Assembly: GCF_004025535.1 (NCBI RefSeq)
Contig: NZ_QJRG01000048.1
Coordinates: 126,933 to 190,932, forward strand
Length of the DNA: 64,000 bases
From: Pseudomonas alkylphenolica
GTDB lineage: Bacteria > Pseudomonadota > Gammaproteobacteria > Pseudomonadales > Pseudomonadaceae
Direction of reading: 5' to 3'
In this document: positions 18,329 to 25,704 of the stretch, piece after piece
Layout: every line of letters starts with the position of its first letter
Position numbering within the stretch: position 1 is the first letter of the stretch
The notes under the pieces: generated by a model
Database searches by the model: none
What the model was told of the DNA's origin: nothing
What the model saw: the letters and a program-made list of their open reading frames with translations, nothing else
Position numbers and translations under genes: made by a program

Positions 18329-20026
18329 TTATTCAAACAGCACCTTGCTACGGCTCGCTCCCCAGCCCTCGATCGCACCGTGATAGCGATCCTCGATCTG
18401 ACTACGGCGAATCTTCAAGGTCGGCGTCAGCAACGCATTGGCGATGGTCCAGGGCTCACTGACCACCACCAGGCATGCCAGCTGTTCATGAGGCTCGAAC
18501 TGGCTGTTGACGTCCGCAAGGAACACTTCAAGCTCCGTGACGACCTTGTCGCGACCTTCGGCAGTCGCCAGCGCAGCACGGGTATCGGGCGAGACATTGA
18601 GCAATGCCAACGGCTGTGCCAGCCCCACACCGGTAACGCACGACGCCTCGACCCGAGGATGGTTGCCCAGCTTGGCCTCGATCGGCACTGGCGCGACGTA
18701 TTTGCCCTTGGCAGTCTTGAACAGCTCCTTGACCCGCCCGGTGATGCGCAGGCGCCCTTGTTCGTCCAGTTCGCCTCGGTCGCCGGTGCGGAACAGGCCG
18801 TCGACGGTATAGCTTTGTGCAGTCAGTTCAGGAAGCTTGTAGTAACCGAGCATCTGCGCCGGGCTTTTCACCAGGATTTCGTTGTCGTCACCAATCCGGC
18901 ATTCAACCCCCGGAATCGCCGCGCCGACGTAACCCACCCGAACCTGCCCCGGCAAGCTGAAGTGCGACGTGCCGAAATTCTCCGACATGCCATAGCCTTC
19001 GAGCAGTTCCAGGCCAAGCTGGCGGTACCAGGCCATGACCTTGACCGGCAACGGCGCAGAGCCGGACAAGCCGGTATGCACCTGGTCCAGCCCCAGTACC
19101 GAGAGGATCTGCGCCTTCATCAGCGGGCCTTCCACGGGGTCGGCGAACGTCGTGGCCTGGACGTGCGGATCGATCTTGTCGTTGATGCCCTGGTAGAACT
19201 TGCCCCACAACCGCGGCATCGACAAGAAGATGGTCGGCCGCGCACGACGCAGGTCTTCGGTAAATGTCTCCAGCCCCAGGTTGAAAAACACCCGGCAGCC
19301 GCTGAACAGCGACACCGCTTCCACCACGGCACGCTCGGCGGTATGCGCCAGCGGCAAATACGACAGCAGACGATCACTGCTGCAAGTGCCCTTGCCGTTG
19401 GCGTACATGCAGCCGGTTACCGCCGGGGCGGCGTACATCGCGCCAAAGCTGTGCATCACACCTTTGGGATCGCCAGTGCTGCCCGAGGTATAGATGATGG
19501 TTGCAAGGTCTTCGGGCGTCGGCAGCGCCACGGTTTGCAGCGGCGCCGTGGACGCGACGATCTGCGCCCATGGCATGCCTTCGCCAGCGCTGGACTGGGG
19601 CAGATCGATCAGCGGCAGATCGTCCGGGATCGCGGCACGCACCGCTTTCCAGCCGGCCTCTTCGCCTTCCAGGCGGCCGACCAGCAGCAAGCGCACTTCT
19701 GCGTGTTTGAGCACGTAACGCACAGTATCGGCGTTGGCGGTGGTGTACAGCGGCACACTGACGTGCCCGGCCATCCAGATGGCCAGGTCGGCAATGATCC
19801 AGTGCGCACTGTTCTTGGCATACAGGCCAATCGAGGACTTGGCCGGCAGGCCGAGCGTTTGCAGGTAAGCGGCCACGCGCCGCGCCTGGTCACCGACCTG
19901 ACGCCAGCTGTAGTCCTGCACACTGCCATCAGGCAAGGGTTGGGTCAGGTAGATCGCATCGGGTGTACTGCGCTCCCACTCGAGGAAGCGATGCAACAGG
20001 GTTGTCTGATTATTGTTGTTGTTCAT
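18329..20026 (-). CDS. Long-chain AMP-forming acyl-CoA ligase (FadD15-like)
   Basis: 565 residues of the ANL superfamily. The adenylate P-loop is IIYTSGSTGDPKGVMHS, with EGYGMSEN and RTGDRGELDEQGRLRITGRVKE downstream. It resembles the FadD15/eukaryotic long-chain ligase branch rather than the two shorter ligases at 31340 and 46922. The start at 20026 has AGGA nearby, and the protein opens with an unusual asparagine run (MNNNNNQ). It is the last gene of a leftward operon with the SDR-MaoC fusion and a degenerate thiolase, which suggests it activates the carboxylate those enzymes process. Chain length and specificity are unknown. Confidence 0.87.
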   Translation of the reverse strand: MNNNNNQTTLLHRFLEWERSTPDAIYLTQPLPDGSVQDYSWRQVGDQARRVAAYLQTLGLPAKSSIGLYAKNSAHWIIADLAIWMAGHVSVPLYTTANADTVRYVLKHAEVRLLLVGRLEGEEAGWKAVRAAIPDDLPLIDLPQSSAGEGMPWAQIVASTAPLQTVALPTPEDLATIIYTSGSTGDPKGVMHSFGAMYAAPAVTGCMYANGKGTCSSDRLLSYLPLAHTAERAVVEAVSLFSGCRVFFNLGLETFTEDLRRARPTIFLSMPRLWGKFYQGINDKIDPHVQATTFADPVEGPLMKAQILSVLGLDQVHTGLSGSAPLPVKVMAWYRQLGLELLEGYGMSENFGTSHFSLPGQVRVGYVGAAIPGVECRIGDDNEILVKSPAQMLGYYKLPELTAQSYTVDGLFRTGDRGELDEQGRLRITGRVKELFKTAKGKYVAPVPIEAKLGNHPRVEASCVTGVGLAQPLALLNVSPDTRAALATAEGRDKVVTELEVFLADVNSQFEPHEQLACLVVVSEPWTIANALLTPTLKIRRSQIEDRYHGAIEGWGASRSKVLFE

Positions 20027-20112
20027 GGCACATCCTGCATCTGAAGGGTGGTGCTCCACCTGGTGAAAGTGTTCTGTTCTAAGCGTTTCCTGCTGTAGCT
20101 GAACGCGAAAAT

Positions 20113-21210
20113 TCAGTCGCGCTGATAAAGGGTGGTGATAACCGTACCATCAGAGCCGGCCTGATGTTGCAGGGCGATTCGGGCGTTGGCAACCTGCCGC
20201 CGACCGGCGCTACCGCGCAACTGCTGGACCAGCTCGACACATTGCGCCAGCGCACTGGCTGCGCCCGCCTGGCCGAGTGACAACAAGCCGCCGCCGGGAT
20301 TGACCACCAGGTTGCCGCCGTAGGTGTTGTCACCCTCCTCGACGAACTTTTCAGCGCTGCCTTCGCAGCACAAACCCAGTGCTTCGTAGAGCAGCAGCTC
20401 GCTGAGTGTGCTGCTGTCATGCAACTCGCACACGGCAATGTCCTCAGGCCCTCTGCCCGTTTGCTCATACAGCTCGCGGGCGGCGGCGACATGAATGTCG
20501 TAGCCGACGTCGGCAAAAGGCGATGCCAGGTCGACATCGACCACCTGCCGGGGTGAGACACTCGCCTGACCCAAGATGCGTACAAGCGGGCCTTGGCAGT
20601 GGCGACTGGCGAACTCACCGGAGCACAGCACCACCGCCGCGACGCCCACCGTCGGCCAGGCCCATTGCGGCCGGGTCAGCGGCTCGGCCAGCATCGGCGC
20701 CTCGAGTACTTGTTCCAGGGTCATGAGCTGGTTGAACGCGGCCTGAGGGTTGTACGCCGCGTGCTGGCGCGCCTTGACCGCGATCATCGCAAAGGTTTCA
20801 CACCGTGCCTGATAGCGGGCCATGTACGCCCGTGCAGCGACGCCCATGGGTTCTACCGCAGGCAGCACTAGCCCCTGGCCTTGCACGCCCAGGACCAGAA
20901 TGGCTTCGGCTTGCCCCGCCAGAATGGCCTGATGTGCACATGCCAGCATCTGGTTGTTATCGGTGTGCTCCGGGAATTCGTGACGTAGCGCTATCCCCTG
21001 CATCCCGCACCGGTCGAGGGCACGCTGCAAGGTCGCACCTTCCGGCATGTCCGACGCGGCATAGATCGATGTCAGGCTGCTGGCGGGCAACCCGGCGTCA
21101 GCCAACGCCTGCCGGACCGTAGCCGCGACAAGGTCGTCCATGTCCGGGTACACCCTGGCCGGTCTGAACGGGGACATTCCTACGCCAATCACATTGACGC
21201 AACGTTGCAT
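20113..21210 (-). CDS. SCP2-thiolase-like protein lacking both catalytic residues
   Basis: 365 residues clearly of the SCP-x thiolase fold (CELHDSSTLSELLLYEALGL aligns with the active paralogs). The nucleophile position C82 of the paralogs at 13335 and 37443 is histidine here (EHTDNNQM, H82). The GHPLGATG loop is GQAGAASA, so the base histidine is lost too. The frame is intact and well spaced in its operon, so it is not an obvious pseudogene. Thiolase-fold aldolases of the Ltp2 type also work without the Cys nucleophile, so an aldolase, a structural partner or a lipid-transfer role is possible. The ATG at 21210 follows CAGGAGAGCACG. Confidence 0.8.
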   Translation of the reverse strand: MQRCVNVIGVGMSPFRPARVYPDMDDLVAATVRQALADAGLPASSLTSIYAASDMPEGATLQRALDRCGMQGIALRHEFPEHTDNNQMLACAHQAILAGQAEAILVLGVQGQGLVLPAVEPMGVAARAYMARYQARCETFAMIAVKARQHAAYNPQAAFNQLMTLEQVLEAPMLAEPLTRPQWAWPTVGVAAVVLCSGEFASRHCQGPLVRILGQASVSPRQVVDVDLASPFADVGYDIHVAAARELYEQTGRGPEDIAVCELHDSSTLSELLLYEALGLCCEGSAEKFVEEGDNTYGGNLVVNPGGGLLSLGQAGAASALAQCVELVQQLRGSAGRRQVANARIALQHQAGSDGTVITTLYQRD

Positions 21211-21283
21211 CGTGCTCTCCTGAAAATGCAAAGCTGCCGCTACCAGTCCCGGCTAGCGGCAGACGGCCGTTAGTGGCCGAGGG

Positions 21284-23101
21284 TTAGCCCGGGACGGACT
21301 CGAACAGTTCCACGGCACCGTTTTTCAGCACAATCACGTCACGCTCCACCGCACGCATCTCAACGATGATGCGCGTGGCAGACTCGCGCCACATGCGGGT
21401 TTCCAGGGTGTCGCCCGGCATCACGATCGAGGCAAAGCGGGCGCGCACGCTTTTGAACAGGCGCGAGTCGTTGTCGCAGAACGCCTTGATCACATGACGG
21501 CCGAGGTAGCCGAAGGTGCACAGGCCATGCAGGAACGGCTTTTCGTAGCCGGCCTTGGCGGCGTAGTCGGGGTCGACGTGCATCGGGTTCCAGTCGCCGC
21601 ACAGGCGGTAAAGCAAAGCCTGGTTGACGTCGGTCTGGTCAGCGAGCACGGCATCCGGCACGCGTGCTGGCGGCACGTTGATCTCTTCGCTGGCAACCCG
21701 TTCAAGACCGGCACCTGGCACGCCCGGGTAGAAGCCGGTGACTTCGTTATAGAACAGCGGCGTACCGTGCTCATCGGTGGTTTCGATGGCCAGGACGCTC
21801 ACCGAGCTTTTGCCTTTGTCGATGGCGGACTTCAGGCGCATGGTGTGCTTGAGCTTGGCCTTGGGCGGCAACGGACGATACATCACGGTGTACTGTTCGC
21901 CATGCAAGCCCTTGGCGAACGGCAGGTTCAGGCCTTCAAGCTGTGGCTCGCCGGACTTGGCAGCACGCAGGAACACCTCGGTTGCCGGCAACACGGCCAT
22001 GGTCGGCAGCACGCGGAAGTCGTCACCGGTGAACTCGTTGACGTACAGCAGTTCAGTGCGGTCCAGCGGGTCTTTGGCGGCGCCGACGGCGAGCGCATAA
22101 AGCGCCGCATCGTTCTGGTCATACTCGGTTTCAAGGTAGGACACGGCATTGGCCGCCACTTCCATGTCGACGAAGGCGTTACCGCCCTTGGCCGGCGACG
22201 CCATGCGCGCGAACAGCTCGGTGAAACCTTCGCCGCCGTTGCTGTGGTGCACGCTGTGCTCGTCGAAGCGGGTAATGCGTTCCCAGTTGTCGCGCACCAG
22301 CTCCGGGCTGAGAGTGTTGGTGTGCAGAAGGCGACCTTGCGAACGCTCCCAGCGGTACTTGGCGTGGAAGCCGCCGCCGACTTCGAACAGGCCGCCGGTG
22401 TCCTGGCATTGCTCGCTGCACAGCCAGCCCACCAGCGGCGCAACATCGTCGACTTTCAGTTTGTCGTGCAGTTCCTCAGGGAACAGGCCGCTGGCGATGA
22501 CCATACGTGAGGCGGCGATCGGTGCGATGGTATTGACGCGGATGTTCTTGCTCGCGCCTTCAAGGGCCAGCGAGCTGGCAAAACCGATCAGCCCGGCCTT
22601 GGCGGTGCCGTAGTTGCACTGGCCGAAGTTGCCGTAGATGCCGGTGCCCGAAGCGGTCATGACGATCCGGCCGTAGCCTTTTTCGCGCATGATCGGCCAC
22701 ACCGCGTGGGTCAGGCGGAAGGCGCCCTTGACGTGCACGGCCTGGATCAGGTCCCACTGTTCTTCGGTCATCTTGTGGAACGAGGTGTCGCGCAGAATGC
22801 CGGCGTTGTTGATGAGGATGTCGACGGTGCCGAAGGCTTCCAGCGCGGTGGCGACGATTTTCTCGCCCTCTGTGACCGAATGATGGTCGGCTACTGCTTC
22901 ACCGCCAAGGGCACGGATTTCGGCCACCACCGCATCGGCGGCAGCGCTGGAGGCGCCCAGGCCATCGGTGCTGACACCGAGGTCGTTGACCACTACTTTG
23001 GCGCCGCGGGCACCCAGCAACAGCGCGTGGGCGCGGCCCAGGCCGTTGCCGGCGCCGGTGACAATGGCGACTTTACCGTCAAAACGAATTTCTTCAGACA
23101 C
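21284..23101 (-). CDS. Bifunctional SDR dehydrogenase-MaoC hydratase fusion (MFE-2-like)
   Basis: 605 residues in two parts. Residues 1-300 form an SDR with TGAGNGLGRAHA, NNAGILRD and YGTAKAGL. Residues 320-605 form a double hot-dog hydratase 2 region with the MaoC signature near GDWNPMHVDPDYAAKAGYEKPFLHGLC. This matches the arrangement of peroxisomal multifunctional enzyme type 2, which hydrates enoyl-CoA and oxidises the (R)-3-hydroxyacyl-CoA product, including branched and sterol side chains. The C-terminal SCP2 domain of the mammalian enzyme is absent. The start codon is GTG, behind GGAG. Its own SDR domain resembles the stand-alone SDR at 45918. Confidence 0.85.
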   Translation of the reverse strand: MSEEIRFDGKVAIVTGAGNGLGRAHALLLGARGAKVVVNDLGVSTDGLGASSAAADAVVAEIRALGGEAVADHHSVTEGEKIVATALEAFGTVDILINNAGILRDTSFHKMTEEQWDLIQAVHVKGAFRLTHAVWPIMREKGYGRIVMTASGTGIYGNFGQCNYGTAKAGLIGFASSLALEGASKNIRVNTIAPIAASRMVIASGLFPEELHDKLKVDDVAPLVGWLCSEQCQDTGGLFEVGGGFHAKYRWERSQGRLLHTNTLSPELVRDNWERITRFDEHSVHHSNGGEGFTELFARMASPAKGGNAFVDMEVAANAVSYLETEYDQNDAALYALAVGAAKDPLDRTELLYVNEFTGDDFRVLPTMAVLPATEVFLRAAKSGEPQLEGLNLPFAKGLHGEQYTVMYRPLPPKAKLKHTMRLKSAIDKGKSSVSVLAIETTDEHGTPLFYNEVTGFYPGVPGAGLERVASEEINVPPARVPDAVLADQTDVNQALLYRLCGDWNPMHVDPDYAAKAGYEKPFLHGLCTFGYLGRHVIKAFCDNDSRLFKSVRARFASIVMPGDTLETRMWRESATRIIVEMRAVERDVIVLKNGAVELFESVPG

Positions 23102-23126
23102 GTGTGCACTCCTATTGTTATGGCGC

Positions 23127-24275
23127 TCACAAGGTGCGAGCGATGATCTCTTTCATGATTTCGTTGGTACCGCCCCAGATGCGGTTGCCGCGGGTGTCCA
23201 GGTACAGCCTGGCAATCGGGTATTCGGTCATGTAGCCATTGCCGCCGTGCAGCTGCAGGCAGGCATCGACCACGCGACTGCTGAGTTCGGCAGTCCAGTA
23301 CTTGGCCACCGCCGCGGTCTCGGCACTCAGTTCGCCGCGCAGCAGCAAGTCCATGCAGCTGTCGACCCACGAGCGGCCGATCTGGATTTCGGTCTTGAGT
23401 TGCGCCAGGGTGAAGCGCGAGTTCTGGAAATCGAGCACCGGCTTGCCGAACACGATGCGTGTGCGGGTGTACTCGAGGGTGTTCTCAAGGGCCGCTTCGG
23501 CCTGGGCCTGAAAGCCCACGGCGCCGATGATGCGTTCCCAGGCCAGGTCATGCATGAGCTGGTAGAAGCCCTGGCCCTGCTCGCCACCCAGCACGTTTTC
23601 GGCGGGCACACGGCAGTCGTCGAAGAACAGCATGCTGGTGTCCTGGGCATGCAGGCCGATTTTTTCCAGCGGCTGCGAGCGTTCAAACCCGGCGCGCTCT
23701 TTTTCGACGATGACCAGCGAGATGTCCTTGGCCGTGCCGCTGGTGCCGGTCTTGCACACCACCAGGGCCATGTCGCAGGAGGCGCCATTGGAGATAAAGG
23801 TCTTGGAACCGTTGAGGACCAGCTCATCGCCGTCCAGCACGGCGCGGGTGCGCACCGCCTGCAGGTCGGAACCGGTGTTGGGCTCGGTCATGGCGATGGC
23901 GCCCACCGCCTCGCCGGCAATCATCTTCGGCAGCCAGGCTTGCTTTTGCGCCTCGGTGCCGTAGTTGAGGATGTAGAACGCCACCAGGCCATGCACACCA
24001 AAGCCCATCAGCCCGGTGGCGCCGATGCGCATGAATTCTTCGGCAAACACCATGTCGAACAGGCGGTCGGCACCCGGGCCGCCGTATTCTTCCGGCATGG
24101 AGGGCAGCAACATGCCCAGCTCGCCAGCCTTGCGCCACACCTCGCGGGGGACGCACTTGTCCTTCTCCCATTGGGCGTGGAACGGCGCCACTTCCTCTTC
24201 CATGAAGCGGCGTGCAGCGCGACGGTACTCGTCATGCTCGGTGCTGAACAGTGTACGGGGGATCAGGTATTCCAT
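23127..24275 (-). CDS. Acyl-CoA dehydrogenase
   Basis: 382 residues with the full ACAD architecture: N-terminal helical domain, beta domain with AIAMTEPNTGSDLQA near residue 125, and C-terminal helical domain with QLHGGNGYMTEYPIARLYLD. At the position of the MCAD-type catalytic Glu (IYEGT) it reads IWGGTNE, so the base must come from elsewhere, as in the LCAD/IVD group. It is the second gene after the ACAD at 24299, with a 23-base gap, and precedes the SDR-MaoC fusion. Together they can perform dehydrogenation, hydration and dehydrogenation of one beta-oxidation turn. Confidence 0.88.
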   Translation of the reverse strand: MEYLIPRTLFSTEHDEYRRAARRFMEEEVAPFHAQWEKDKCVPREVWRKAGELGMLLPSMPEEYGGPGADRLFDMVFAEEFMRIGATGLMGFGVHGLVAFYILNYGTEAQKQAWLPKMIAGEAVGAIAMTEPNTGSDLQAVRTRAVLDGDELVLNGSKTFISNGASCDMALVVCKTGTSGTAKDISLVIVEKERAGFERSQPLEKIGLHAQDTSMLFFDDCRVPAENVLGGEQGQGFYQLMHDLAWERIIGAVGFQAQAEAALENTLEYTRTRIVFGKPVLDFQNSRFTLAQLKTEIQIGRSWVDSCMDLLLRGELSAETAAVAKYWTAELSSRVVDACLQLHGGNGYMTEYPIARLYLDTRGNRIWGGTNEIMKEIIARTL

Positions 24276-24298
24276 TGGGTACTCCTCAGCGGCCCGGA

Positions 24299-25444
24299 TC
24301 AGAGCGTGCGCCCGACCAGATCTTTCATGATGTCGTTGGCGCCACCGGCAATGCGCAGCACGCGATGGTCAAGGTAGTGACGGGCTACCGGGTACTCGAG
24401 CATGTAGCCGTTGCCCCCGTGCAGCTGCACGCACTCGTCCACCACCCTGGTGTAGAGGTCTGAGCACCACAGCTTGGCGGCGGCTGCCGCTTCCGGGCTC
24501 AAGGTGCCGTTCAGGCACTGTTCCATGCAGCGGTCGACGTAGTTCTGCGACACCGCCAGCTGCATTTTCAGGTCGGCCAACTTGAAGCGGGTGTTCTGGA
24601 AGGCAAAGATTGGCTGGCCAAAGACGTTGCGGTCCTTGGTGTATTCCAGGGTGCTTTCCAGTACCGCGAGCGACCCGGCAACACTGCTGATGGCGATGGA
24701 CAACCGCTCCCAGGCCAGTTCTTTCATCAACTGGAAGAAGCCCTGCCCCGGCACGCCGCCCAGCAGGTTCTCTTTTGGCACCCGCACGTTGTCGAAGAAC
24801 AGCATGGTGGTGTCCTGGGCATGCAGGCCGACCTTGCGCAACGGTTGCGAGCGGCTGAAACCGGCGCGGTCCGCCTCGACCAGGATCAACGAAGTGTCCT
24901 GGGCGCCCTTGCCGGTGTTGCCGGTCTTGGCCACGACCACCACGATGTCGCAGTTGGTACCGTTGGAAATGAAGGTTTTGGCACCGTTGATGACGTATTC
25001 GTCACCGTCGAGCACGGCGCGGGTCTTGACCGCTTGCAGGTCCGAGCCAGTGTCCGGCTCGGTCATGGCCACGGCACCGATCGCTTCGCCTGCGGCCATC
25101 TTCGGCAGCCAGGCCTGCTTTTGCGCTTCGCTGCCAAAGTTCACCAGGTAGCCGGCGACGATGTCATGCACGCCGAAACCGATCAGCCCGGAGGCCAGGC
25201 CCGCGCGGTAGATCTCTTCGGTGGCCACCATCGAAAAACGCCGGTCCAGACCCAGCCCGCCGTAGGCGTGCGGCGTGGTCGCATTGAGCATGCCCAGCGC
25301 ACCGGCGCGCTGCCAGATTTCCCGGGGCACCCGATGATCGGCTTCCCACTCTTCCTGGCGGGGCGCACATTCGTGCGCCAGGAAGCGTCGCACACTGCTG
25401 CGAAACGCCTCGTGCTCATGATCAAACAGGCTACGCGGGATCAT
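24299..25444 (-). CDS. Acyl-CoA dehydrogenase
   Basis: 381 residues starting MIPRSLFDHEHEAFRSS, with GAGGAG ten bases before the ATG. It contains AVAMTEPDTGSDLQAVKTRA and QLHGGNGYMLEYPVARHYLD, and has Gly at the MCAD Glu position (IAGGANDIM). It is a close paralog of the ACAD at 28638: the openings MIPR-LFDHEHEAFRS and long internal segments are shared, which points to duplication around the intervening LAL regulator. First gene of the leftward operon that includes the second ACAD, the SDR-MaoC fusion, the degenerate thiolase and the ligase. Confidence 0.88.
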   Translation of the reverse strand: MIPRSLFDHEHEAFRSSVRRFLAHECAPRQEEWEADHRVPREIWQRAGALGMLNATTPHAYGGLGLDRRFSMVATEEIYRAGLASGLIGFGVHDIVAGYLVNFGSEAQKQAWLPKMAAGEAIGAVAMTEPDTGSDLQAVKTRAVLDGDEYVINGAKTFISNGTNCDIVVVVAKTGNTGKGAQDTSLILVEADRAGFSRSQPLRKVGLHAQDTTMLFFDNVRVPKENLLGGVPGQGFFQLMKELAWERLSIAISSVAGSLAVLESTLEYTKDRNVFGQPIFAFQNTRFKLADLKMQLAVSQNYVDRCMEQCLNGTLSPEAAAAAKLWCSDLYTRVVDECVQLHGGNGYMLEYPVARHYLDHRVLRIAGGANDIMKDLVGRTL

Positions 25445-25525
25445 TGAAGGTTTACTCCTCGGCTCATCGTTCTGCCGCCCTTGCGGGGGCGATGAATCGA
25501 TCATAGGAGGAGCGTTGGTTGAACC

Positions 25526-25545
25526 GCCCCCTCACGGCGGGGGGG
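25526..25545. promoter_or_regulatory. G/C-box (candidate LAL site) upstream of the ACAD operon
   Basis: GCCCCCTC (25526-25533) faces a G7 run (25539-25545), about 80 bases upstream of the ACAD start. The half-site is identical to that of the box at 14626. Symmetry is only partial. Confidence 0.4.
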
Positions 25546-25628
25546 ATCTGCGCGGTGACTCAAGGTAAGACTTGCGCCCCCCCGACCGGGGTTGGGCGCG
25601 GGGCGGCCAAGGCGCTTAGCCTAGGCCG

Positions 25629-25701
25629 GCGAAATACCCGTGCAGAGACCTGGCGAGACGTCCACGCAACGTCCCGCCAGCGCTCTGCACGGGTGGTTTC
25701 G
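25629..25701. repeat. Very long inverted repeat (about 73 bases) between the LAL gene and the ACAD operon
   Basis: CCCGTGCAGAG (25637-25647) pairs perfectly with CTCTGCACGGG (25683-25693). Inside, TGGCGAGACGT pairs with ACGTCCCGCCA with a single G-U, and outside GCGAAA pairs with TTTCGC. It begins 3 bases after the LAL regulator stop, so it may terminate that transcript, although no U tract is seen. It could also be a small non-autonomous repeat or an mRNA-stabilising structure. Confidence 0.7.
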
Positions 25702-25704
25702 CGC

